Both the position numbers and the translations under genes were made by a program. DNA of 64,000 nucleotides from Anticarsia gemmatalis (taxonomy: Eukaryota > Arthropoda > Insecta > Lepidoptera > Erebidae), in NCBI RefSeq assembly GCF_050436995.1, contig NC_134757.1, forward strand, positions 6,770,501 through 6,834,500, in the 5' to 3' direction. Shown in pieces: positions 39,601 to 49,634 of the stretch (positions are counted from its first letter, which is position 1; each line of letters opens with the position of its first letter). The notes below the pieces were generated by a model, which worked only from the letters and a program-made list of their open reading frames with translations, did no database searches and was not told the DNA's origin.

Positions 39601-41716
39601 CAATGTAACACAATATTAACATTTGGCACAATTGAAAAGCAATATCAATAGGAAAGGTTGGTTAGCTACAAAAGTATCTCAACCACTTTGTGCTTATAAC
39701 TTAATTAAATAATATTTTTTGCGACTTAAACTAACAGTCAGTTTCAAATCACTGTTAGTTTAAGAAAAATAAACCATAATAAATATAGTTATATCTATCA
39801 TGATTACCTTGCGATAATTCATTGGCAGCCCTTTATAAAAAGCTCTAACATATAAACATGATGAAGTTATACTTTTCAAAGAAATGTAAGGACTAATCAT
39901 TTGAAACAGTCTTAGTAACAGGAGGCTCTAACTCACATAAATCCATACTAGAGATCGACGTATTAAGTAAATTTTAGTGGGCGTCAAGTAAACAAAGCTA
40001 ATCGAGGCTTAAGACACTTCCATAAACGTTAACGTTAGAATCAAATGTAACCAACATTTAAACACGGTAACTATTTTAATCCGTAGATTAAAGCGATCTC
40101 GCAAAATTTGTCCGTATTCCCGAATATCCTAATATTTCTTAAGAGATATGATTTCTAGGAAATCTGCTTTAGTTTTCTGTCTAGTGTAAGTGTTTTGGTC
40201 AAATTCGTGCCCAATTTTATCTACCACAGCGTAAAGGTTTTTTTTTTTAAACTTGCATACACTTGTTGTATAAACGTTAGATGTCAAAAATATCAACGAC
40301 ATGTTGCGAAGTTGTCCGACAGTTTATAATAGGCCCTAAGTCTATTTTAAAATTATATGAGCCTTTTTAGTCTGTAAAACAATTGGTAAAGATGTTTGAG
40401 TCTAAAAATAATCATGACAGCATTTAAACCCTGAAATTGTAACTATTAGTTTGCAATCGTTGAACCATAAGCATAATAGACAACTAACAAAGGACTTAAG
40501 AGAAATAAATACTCAATGCTATCTATTGTTTTGTATGTATAGAAAACGCGATACAAAGATATAAATGGAAAATAAAGAGTGTATATGATTAGAACGAAAG
40601 TATTTTAATAGTGCACGATTTGGTACACGTGCAAGGTCGAAACCGTGCAAAAGAACCTTGCGAATTATTTTAGAAGGAAAAGAGATATCAGACATCAAGG
40701 ATATTGTTGACAACTGTATTTTATCCTCAATTTATATATTGACATATTGCTACTTGTTAAAATCGCATGTTTGATCAATCAACCAAAATATGCATTACGA
40801 GACGCTTTCATGTGTATAATATTTAATAAACATTTCAATGAAAACTTAATTGAATCCCAGTAGATTAATACTGTAATTTTAAAAGCAGGAATTTTCCGCG
40901 TTACCATGGCTATTTTGTTAAATATTATTCGGCTGCGAGGTTACCAATGCGCAAATGAATAAAAGCTTATCCCGAGGTGAATTAGAACACAGTGGATTTA
41001 ACTGTCAGCTACATGACACCGCAACCTTTTTGTGCTATTCTATTGAAAAAAAAAACACGTTGTCTATTTTTAGTTAATAATTTGACACTTTTTTATTTGG
41101 CCTCTTTTGCTTATTCGCTTGTAAGTATAGTACAATTTGTAGCACGTTAGTACTGAAAGTTTCTAATAATGCATGAGTATTGACTAACGGCCAGTTCATT
41201 GAACAGTAAAAGCATTTGTACTAACGACTGCAGCCGATAATTTTCGTGTAGCTTGTAGCTTGTTATAATAGTTCCGTTCCTGTAACGGTTTTGTTCTTTA
41301 GTTATTTATTTAAGTAAGGAGGATCCCCTTATTGTTCATTGACAATAACTATTATTAATTATGTAACAGATATGTAGCCAATTTATTACAGGTATAACAT
41401 TAAAATAAATATACATTTAGTGAACAATTAAGCTTTCAAAAAACTATTTGTTTCTTGGATATTTTATGAATTCTAAGCAAATGCTAGGTAACAATTTGTC
41501 ATTATTGAAATCTACTATTTTTATCTAAAGGTGAATTCTAAGTTTTGCTCCTCGTTAAATCTTAGGAAACCTCTTCCTGAGACCGCTTAATTAATTAGCA
41601 CATCATGTAATTGTTAAGTAAGCACTTACCGGATAATCATCGTTGTACATGGGCGCAGGGGCCGCGAGCACGCTCGTCAGGGCCAGGAGCAACAGTGGTA
41701 CCGAGTTGCACATCAT
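36629..41716 (-). CDS. AstCC: Allatostatin CC precursor (AstC paralogue), complete
   Basis: Secreted neuropeptide precursor of 110 residues in three coding exons, all joined in phase 0: 41716-41630 (29 codons), 39595-39434 (54 codons), 36712-36629 (27 codons plus TAG). Residues 1-20 are a signal peptide (MMCNSVPLLLLALTSVLAAP). The middle exon is an acidic and basic spacer (EIVHEKRAALVLDRLLVALQ onward) with the Leu-rich block that AstC-type precursors share. The end is QRR, then a 21-residue peptide finishing RVLRCYFNAVTCF and the stop codon. Dibasic RR is the processing site, and the two Cys would form the ring typical of AstC peptides. No Gly precedes the stop, so the peptide is not amidated. 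CYFNAV(S/T)CF separates AstCC from AstC (CYFNPISCF). Splice signals are GTAAGT/GTAG and GTGAGA/GCAG. A non-coding 5' exon must exist, because an acceptor (TTATCAG) lies at 41748 before the ATG exon. ATG at 41716 and an immediately following ATG are both possible starts. Confidence 0.93.
37406..37620 (+). repeat. Dispersed lepidopteran interspersed repeat, degraded
   Basis: Starts with CCGGCCAAGTGCGAGTCGG, continues with a GAAGGGTTCCGTACC block and later CACGTTTGTTGTAT. I know this order of motifs from highly repeated moth sequences that end with GGTACGGAACCC, but that other end is not present. The class is not certain from memory; a non-autonomous retroelement is likely. It lies inside an AstCC intron. 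Confidence 0.6.
38311..38400. repeat. CTACG/CGTAG island in AstCC intron
   Basis: About nine CTACG or CGTAG pentamers in 90 bp, including two CTACGTAG palindromes. Flanks are AT-rich. Same motif family as the islands at 12610 and 21689. Confidence 0.6.
39596..41629 (-). other. Intron 2 of AstCC
   Basis: AT-rich, with a perfect 14-bp hairpin at 39725-39764. No exon or known repeat is recognised. Confidence 0.6.
39725..39764. repeat. Perfect 14-bp inverted repeat
   Basis: CTTAAACTAACAGT and its exact complement, separated by 12 bases, can form a hairpin within an AstCC intron. Confidence 0.7.
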
Positions 41717-41825
41717 CGCTGGATGATCATCACACACAAAACGACACCTGATAAAATAACACCATTTATTTAATTTCTCTCTTGTTTAATTCGTACGTTT
41801 TTAACTTTATATTATGCTACATTTT

Positions 41826-41990
41826 CCCCGCTACTTCGTTTGCGCGAAAAATTTCCAGTGGTTAAAAGTATCATGTGCGTTAATCCAGGCTATAAACTAA
41901 CTGCGTGCCAAATTTCATCAAAATCCTTTCAGTAGTTTTGGCGCGTTTGAGTAATAACCTTCCATCAAAACTTTCGAATTTATAAGAAAG
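41826..41990. repeat. Fragment of a non-LTR retroelement tail
   Basis: CGTGCCAAATTTCATCAAAA followed by TCCTTTCAGTAGTTTTGGCG is a word pair I associate with tails of abundant moth repeats. Borders are not visible. It lies within the 5' UTR intron of AstCC. Confidence 0.45.
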
Positions 41991-42302
41991 AAATACGATT
42001 TATTAATTCGATTTCTTCTTATTTAGTCTTCACTAATATAATAAACCGAACCCTAATTTTCTTTACAGAAACTTTAAAAACTTTCCAATTTTAACTGATA
42101 CTGACATAACTTATTAAGAGAAGAAAACAAAACATCGTTAAAACTTTTGCGTCAATTTATTGTCACCGTTGGATTCGGAATAAGCTTCACAAATTGAAAA
42201 TAGATATCAATAAGAATTGGGTAAGACTCTGGGACAAATTGAGCCTCTTTGTTTTGTAGTTCAAGCTTGTTCGATCAACAGATGACAAGATACTTATTAC
42301 TT

Positions 42303-42557
42303 ACTAGCTGACCCGCGCAACTTCGCTTGCGTCCAATAAGAGAGAATGGGTAAAATTTTTCCCCGTTTTGTAACATTTTTTACTGGTACTCTGCTCCTAT
42401 TGGTCGTAGCGTGATGATATATAGCTTATAGCCTTCCTCAATAAATGGGCTATCTAACAGTGAAAGAATTTTTCAAATCGGACTAGTAGTTCCTGAGATT
42501 AGCGCGTTAAAACAAACAAACAAACAAACTCTTCAGCTTTATAATATTAGTATAGAT
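42303..42557 (-). mobile_element. Helitron-like (MINE-type) short repeat with (AAAC)n, copy A
   Basis: Contains CTGACCCGCGCAACTTCGC at one end and CAGCTTTATAATATTAGTAT at the other, with an (AAAC)n microsatellite about 30 bases from the latter. A second copy with the same motifs, reversed, is at 53928-54192. No inverted repeats are seen at the ends, which fits rolling-circle elements. The Helitron/MINE assignment is from memory of lepidopteran microsatellite-associated repeats. Confidence 0.7.
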
Positions 42558-43439
42558 TTCTTTACGTACAAGGATAACGGCTGGATCGTTTTGTTCAACA
42601 TTCATTTGAACGTGTATCGTGACTTCTGGGACACTGTCACTTTTATGAAATAGATCTTAATCGTATTCCTAAAAGTTAACCTATTTCGTGTTAAGGCTAT
42701 TTTTATCTTTTCAAAGCTTTCAATTGAAAATAGTCCTATTTTTATATAATTGTGAGGAATTTAATGTATAAAGTTTTATGTTAATAGAAAGTCGTTTGGG
42801 AAATAGTAAGCAGTGAACATTTTTTGGGAACATTTTGTTTAAAAAAAATGGGTATAACTTTACAAAATATATGTGGAAAGCAAAATTTAAGTTTAACTTC
42901 TTAAATTCTTTTAAATCAAAACTTTTCATACAATAGTTCAAGAAAAATGATTATAATTATTAAATATTCCACTCATATATATACTTAATAATACCGGTCT
43001 CTAATTTTTTTGCGGAACGTCTGCTTTCAGTCCCTCACAAGGCATTTTTAGTTAAGAAGATTAGGTACTTCTTCTTAGAACTCCAAACCTTATCCATCTT
43101 TAATTCAGGAAGGAGAACATTGCCTAGGGAATAGTTATGAGTTGAAGTTATTTTCTTTCAGATGATAAACGTATAAAGCCTTCGTAGCTTAGAAAAAATG
43201 TCTTGGATCCAAACATTTTATCTTTAACGTCTCAGGAGTATTTAAATTCAATGAAATATTCTATTAGTATACATAAAAAGCAAAACATCGACTTGGTACA
43301 TTTTAAAATATTAACTAAAACTGCTCTTAATAACCTTTTAAATAAATATTACAGTTTAGCAGCAAAACTTGTATATAAAATACTCACAAAAATCCGAAAT
43401 TGCTTGTGCAATTTGTTTACACACAATTATCACTAATTT

Positions 43440-43511
43440 GAGAAGAAAAACTATTGATAAAATTGTTGTTTTCAAGAACTCGCCACGTATCGGCTAGGAG
43501 CGGGAAGCAGT
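43440..43511 (-). other. AstCC: Probable 5' UTR exon of AstCC
   Basis: A GC-rich stretch on the minus strand directly downstream of TATA boxes. It is needed because the ATG exon begins at an acceptor (41748). I could not fix its donor, so the lower border is approximate. Confidence 0.45.
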
Positions 43512-43535
43512 AGCGGCGCGCGAAAGCTCGTCCGA

Positions 43536-43573
43536 TTATATAGAGGATAAACGCGCCGCCCCAGCCTTTATAA
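43536..43573 (-). promoter_or_regulatory. AstCC: AstCC promoter, two TATA-like boxes
   Basis: On the minus strand, TTATAAA at 43573-43567 and TATATAA at 43542-43536 are embedded in GC-rich sequence. The block lies about 1.8 kb upstream of the ATG exon and is the only GC-rich island in this stretch. Which box is used cannot be told from sequence. Confidence 0.55.
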
Positions 43574-43619
43574 GCCCGCCCAAAGTGTGCAGACTGTGCA
43601 GCCTACACATGGACGCTTG

Positions 43620-46600
43620 TTTGTTTTCAAATATATTTGTAGACACGCACACATTCCACGAATTATTTATTGATAATAATCCACCACTTCCATTCACTTT
43701 TTTTTGTTTAGAAGCCGGATTATCGCTGCAAGTTTAGTTCCGCTTTAGTCTAAACCTATCGACAATAAATTTAAACCTACTCGTACTTTTAACAATTACG
43801 AAGTAATATTAATTTGACTGCCATATTCATGATAATGTGACTTTAATGACTTTGAAATAATGTTTTCTATAAAAGCACTCACAAATGTATCAATATAAAA
43901 AGTCCGAACTTGGGCATTACTTTGTTTAATTAAGTAGTATGCGTACCATTTATTACAAGGAACAAAGTAACTAATCAAATATATCGCCTACAAATCTATT
44001 AACACATGATTGTATCTACCTATAGATATTGATATTTGATTGATACTCTCGCGCCTACGACAAATGTATGGTCATTATAAATCCATTTTTTATCTGGACA
44101 ATGGGCAAGTTTATTCAAAAAGTGTGGGCATAAAGGTGGGCAAGGGTATTACAACCTTACAAGGGCCATAGCTCTGTGCCCTCTATTCCAAGATTTACTT
44201 TATACTACTTAAACTGTGAAGGCATTGACTCGCTCATACACCTTTTCATGAAAATAACAATGAACATAACAATATATTTGCATGATGCATCGTTACATTT
44301 TATTTGTATCGAATTTTCTTTGCTTTACCTAAATATTTATCAATGGATTCCCAATATTGAGACTGAGATGAATTTTAATGTTTGTAAGTATCTATGAACA
44401 TCGTCCGATTCAGGTTTTTAATCTTATTATTTAATTATTATAATCATTTTAGTTTTAGCTTAAAAAATAATATAATCCTAGTTATTTCAGACCTATATTT
44501 AACTATATTTATTACTTTTATTCTATATAGGAACTATACTATATTATTACTTACTATGTAACTAAACTGCTTGTAGCTAGTTCGGATACATTTTTTTAAT
44601 TCTGACTTTAATCTAAGTTTTCTAAAAAAGAAAAATAAGCACGTCGCTAAAACAAAAAAGTATAAATCTCAACCAATCATCAAGCCATCAGAGCAGCAGC
44701 ATCAAAAATGGGTCAAGCAAGAAAAAAGGCTACTATTAACTCTTGTTATTAAAATGAACTTAGCAAGCTAAGTTAACACAATCATAATGTTCTTATCTTG
44801 TACATATTTATTGCTCAGAAAACTCTAGTTTATGCTACAAACTTTCCGGGGAAGAATTTAATCATCCCTCACGTATCACAAATGTGGGCAGAAATAGTAA
44901 ACTGTGGTTAAATCTTCGTTGTTGTGAATAATGAAAAAATAAATGGAGTTATGAGGACAGTATATTATCTATAGATAACATAACATGTCGACTGTTTCAC
45001 CGGAAGGTGCAGGGAGAGACTTAAAAAATACACCCATATTTCGCTATTCGCAATGTTACTCACAAGTAATAAAAAGACAAAACCAGGCAAATTACCAACC
45101 CCCGAACTACCATTTATTAATATTCTAATAATCATTTAAATAATTGGTAACGGAAAAATGGGTCCGACGAGATTTGTAAGCAAAGCGCTCCTTATTAATT
45201 TTCAACTAGTTACAGTGTTACACCGTTCTATTTAGTTTAAATACGTCATATTTGAGGCGTAGATAGATCGGAAACAGGCTGTATTGGCTGTGATATCAGA
45301 GTCACTTTTTTTTACTCTACTGCGTTTTAAATAACTTTTGTTGTACTGCGCCATTTCTGGACAAGTACCTACCTCGTCTCCAAATAAGAGAGGAGTTAAA
45401 CATTGAATAACCTAATAGATTACATAACTAAAGTACCTACGTAGGTACTTATCTGTAAATAGCTCATTGTTTTCATGCAGCGGATATTAAGCACTCAAGA
45501 GCCATTTTAATAAAACTCATTTTATCAATGGCAGGATTAGTGAAAACTACTCTCTACGTGTAATGACATAGTTTGAATATTAAGTGTTCCATGAACACAT
45601 GCTGGAGTGGAAACCATAAAGTGCCGCCATCAATAAGCGATAAGAATCTGCGTAATGGTGGCTTTATCGTGAGAAATATATAATCTTTTACAACATATGC
45701 ATATAGAATGTATAGGAACAGCAGTGATAGCGGGCCTAGTTCTATAAGTACTCCCTTCCCGCATTAATGGTCGAGAATTCAAAATTTGGACATCATTCTT
45801 ATACCTCTCTCATTACAAGAGGTTACCTTCCTTTACCTTGCAGTGTATAGTGTACAAGCTAATTAAGTATATTTTTCCTCTAAAGAGTGTTCTTAACCTG
45901 TCATAAAGCAGGACCCTGCAAGGACTAATATTATCACTTCTGATAATTTAATATAGATAACATTTAACAGACTCCATTTAACAAAAACTTAAAAAAAAGA
46001 GGCGTGACTACGTCTATCCATGACTCTACCTACTAAGTAGTACCTACTTATTATATACCAAACACCTATACATTTTATGGTATTAAAACAAACGAAAACG
46101 ATATAACACAATAAAAAAATATGCATCCGATTTAATAAATGCTCTCCTGCATATTTTGTTGTTAGTAGTTGAAAGGTGTGTTAATATTATTATGAGGAAG
46201 GGCTGAAGAGGTCGCAGAATAATCGAGGGAGGGCGAGCTCGTAAATGCAACACAAGCGTCCCATTGTGCTAATGTGCGGGTCATGTCGCACCACGAGGGG
46301 CCTATAGCTAATCATTTCGGTCACTTAACTGTTACTAGCATCTCAAGAGTGATTACCCAAGTATACAATCAATCGAGCGGACATTTGCTTTTAAAGTACT
46401 TATCCTTACATCACTTCTTTTGTTTGGTATACGCTTTCTGCCGCCTCTGATTGCGTTGACTTAACGCCGTTGAAAGAGATTTTTTAATAAAATTCTTCAA
46501 ATCTCTTGCAAATAGGTGTTTTTTTCTCATATTCTAAGTATGTTCTGGCCGTGCTGATATATTTGAGCTTTAAAACGCTATGTTCTGGTAGAGTCAATTG

Positions 46601-47100
46601 TGGTTTTTATATCTCGTATTTTGTCGGCCTTGTTCATTGCAAATGCCAGCTGATCTCTACATACCTACATCCTACAGATCAAAATAATGTGCGTAGGGAG
46701 ATAGGACTCGTATTTACAATCTCAAAGTTAATTTTTGTGAGGGTAACTACAAAATCCTAATTATGTTAATATTTACGCGTATCACGCAGTCTTTACGATT
46801 TTACTTCGTTTTCTGAGAAGTCTTATAACAATCAGATGTGATATGGTCATAGTTTTCGTGTACATAATAAATATAATAATATGCTAATTTTCGCTTGTTA
46901 TTTCATGTGGCTTGCGTTAGGTCTGTGTAAAAAAAATATCATACCACTGTCATAGGCTAGTAAATATTTCTCATAGAAACTAGGCAGCACTAGAACTAGG
47001 AGCCCTACCGGTCTACTAGGAACTTCTTTTTATTGTCTATTGATTTCTGATATTTCGCTCACTATATTGTATCTGTGGTTTACTTATCCATTCACTGTAC
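43620..47100. other. Intergenic DNA between AstCC and RNPS1
   Basis: Divergent intergenic region: AstCC reads left, RNPS1 right. It is AT-rich, with a 20-bp perfect palindrome at 45431-45450 and a short GC-richer block near 46190-46310. No gene is supported. Confidence 0.5.
45431..45450. repeat. Perfect 20-bp palindrome
   Basis: AAGTACCTACGTAGGTACTT equals its own reverse complement. It contains a CTACGTAG core, like the CTACG islands. Confidence 0.8.
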
Positions 47101-47217
47101 TTCGGTCAAACCTCATTCGTTTACTCATTCTTCGGTCACTTTACGGCGACGCTGATAGAGTTGTTTTGTGATATTTAGTGATTACAAATATTATTTTCGC
47201 GCAAAACGTTGTAAAAA

Positions 47218-49029
47218 ATGTATGTAAATATGCATCCATACCCAATCAAGTCTGTGGTCTTCAGGTTATAGTATAAAATATAATTAATATTGTCTTTTCA
47301 TCGCAGGGCGCGAACGAAGTCGCCATCGGCGGCATCCGATAAAGATAAAAAGAAACCCAAAGAAATCAAGAAGAAAAAGGGTGATTCAGGATCAAGTAGT
47401 AGTGATAGTAGCGGCAGGTAATAAACAAGAATTGTATTCTAATGATAAAAGTCAATTACTATTGAATTTGTTAGGTTATGTCACAACCCTCAAAATAATG
47501 TTCTAATATTTTCCTTTGCTAGGGATTTCATTGTTGTTAGCTCATTTTATAAGCATTTTAAATGCATATTGGGCATATAAATTAGATTTCGACTTCAGGA
47601 ATAACGATAGATTGTAAGGCACCTTGACAAGTTAATCATATTGTTTACAATCGATATGTTTGATTGCTAGACCTCCATTTACTAGAATCGAACATGTAGC
47701 TTGTAGTATTATTTAAAAACTCTATCTTTTCACTTGTTAGTTCACATCAATAAATGTGTTGTGCAGTTCTTCAGAGAGCAGTTCGTCAAGGTCTTCGTCG
47801 CGGTCGTCATCGAGCAGCTCCGGGAGCTCGTCGCGTTCGTCTTCGTCGTCCAGCTCCTCCAGCAGCAGCAGCAGTAATCATGACCGCTCCAGACCGAAGA
47901 AGAAGTATGTACAATATTTATTGCGGTTTTGAAACTTAAAACTACTTAAAATTTTGTAATTATGAAAGAAAAACTCATTCCTGAATTTATAATTTACGAT
48001 AAAACAGACCTATATATCCTGTGATAACCATATTGTTTTATTGTTTAATTTATTCTATAAGTTAGTTAGTTGCACTGTTAGTGCAGATGTTAATTATTTA
48101 TTGCTTTTTTCAGAATTTCGCCAAACAAAAGCCCTGTCAAAGATCGCCGTGAACCTGAAAGAGAGAAAAATAGAGACAGATCTCCTATCAGTGATAAGAA
48201 GAAATTATCAGCACCTTCTAATGATAAAGCCAAGAGTAAGGAGAAACATGACAGGTAAATAATATAGTTTTTAATTTTTTCTATATATAATTTTGTCTTT
48301 ATATAAGTCTGAACACAACAGTATCTGTTTATTTGACATAAAATTATTTTGTGCAGGTCTCCAGGACGCAAAAAGCGTGAGCGTTCTCCACCACCCCGGC
48401 CAACAAGGATTCATATTGGAAGATTGACATTGAATGTATCTAGAGATCATGTTCATGAGATATTCTCGACATATGGCAATGTAAAGGCTGTGGAATTCCC
48501 AATGGATAGATTACATCCACACAATGGGCGTGGATATGCTTATGTCGAGTTTAGCAATGCAGATGAAGCCGAAAATGCCATGAAGCATATGGATGGAGGT
48601 AAATTTTAGACTGCAGTTTTTAAATATTATATATTTTAGTTAAAGCTCCTTGTCCTAGGAATGTTTCAGGAATAGAATACTAAATTATTTTTTCATAATT
48701 CAGGGCAAATCGATGGGCAGGAAATTACAGCAGCGCCGGTTTTGATACCGTCGCGTCCACGCCGGCCGTCACCGCGTCCGCCGCCGCCCAGACATGCCCC
48801 ACCGCGGCGACACTCACCACCTCGGTTTGTCTACATTCTACAACAACTTTATAACTTCAATTTATTTATATTTTTATTAACTTGTGTATTTTTTGTAAAC
48901 AGGTATCGTCGGCGCAGCCCCCTGCCACGGCGGCGCTCCCCGCCGAGACGGCGCCGCACGCGTTCGCGCTCGCCGCGCGCTGCGCCACGCCGCCGTCGCT
49001 CCAGGTCTTCCTCCTCCTCCTCCCGTTAA
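47218..49029 (+). CDS. RnpS1: RNPS1, RNA-binding protein with serine-rich domain 1
   Basis: Nuclear RNA-binding protein of the ASAP/PSAP complexes (with SAP18 and Acinus or Pinin). It associates with the exon junction complex and acts in splicing, mRNA export and surveillance. Seven coding exons: 47218-47219, 47307-47417, 47767-47904, 48114-48254, 48357-48598, 48704-48824, 48903-49029. They total 882 nt, 293 residues, near the human length of about 305. Phase is consistent throughout. The start codon is split: AT before a GTATGT donor, G after the acceptor, giving MARTKSPSAASDK. Residues 1-37 are Lys-rich, about 38-84 Ser-rich, and 131-147 RS and Pro-rich. About 148-224 form one RRM, with RNP2-like IHIGRL (149-154) and RNP1-like RGYAYVEF (189-196). 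The C-terminus is an RS/RP-rich tail ending in poly-Ser and Arg. The gene converges on Rad17. Confidence 0.95.
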
Positions 49030-49277
49030 TTCCTCAACTCACACACACAGACACATACACCTCCACCTCCTTGTCGCTTTGCATGCAATACTTACATTTA
49101 GTCTGGAGGTTTACAAGTGGTACTCTAGCTACATAACACATTCCAGAACTGACACCCAAGGTAAGTATAAATCCTATTCCTATCTCAAAGGTCGAAACAA
49201 CCGTGACTACACTTGTTCTGTAAAGTCGATACAGTGGCCAGGTAAGTATTTGTGTCTTTTATCTTGCACCATATTAT

Positions 49278-49571
49278 ATGAATAAAAATTTAATTAGATG
49301 TTTCTTGTTATAAAAGCTTGCAAAATGGAAACGAGTGAGTGATCAATGCAGATGAACTGTATATGAATAGACGTTATAGTGTGGAGTGACAATGTAATAA
49401 TACTGTATTTGTAATATCTTTGGGAAGTTGACGTTTTTTTTGCTAATAAACTGTATTAGTACTAAAGCATTTAATTTTTATTCCCAGATCCAAAGATCCC
49501 GTGTCCAATGTCAAGTAGAATACTTTCCATTAATGTTTACTATTATACCTATGCTATAACAAATTAATAAA
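49278..49571 (+). terminator. RnpS1: RNPS1 3' UTR poly(A) signal candidates
   Basis: AATAAA-type hexamers occur near 49280, 49444 and 49566, after the RNPS1 stop at 49027-49029. The last falls where Rad17 transcripts from the other strand should end. Confidence 0.5.
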
Positions 49572-49597
49572 AATACTTCTGTATAAGAATATGGTAT

Positions 49598-49603
49598 TTT
49601 ATT
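49598..49603 (-). terminator. Rad17: Rad17 poly(A) signal candidate
   Basis: AATAAA on the minus strand, 32 bases past the Rad17 stop codon. Confidence 0.5.
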
Positions 49604-49634
49604 TCTGACTTGTTACATAAATAAATTTACTTCA

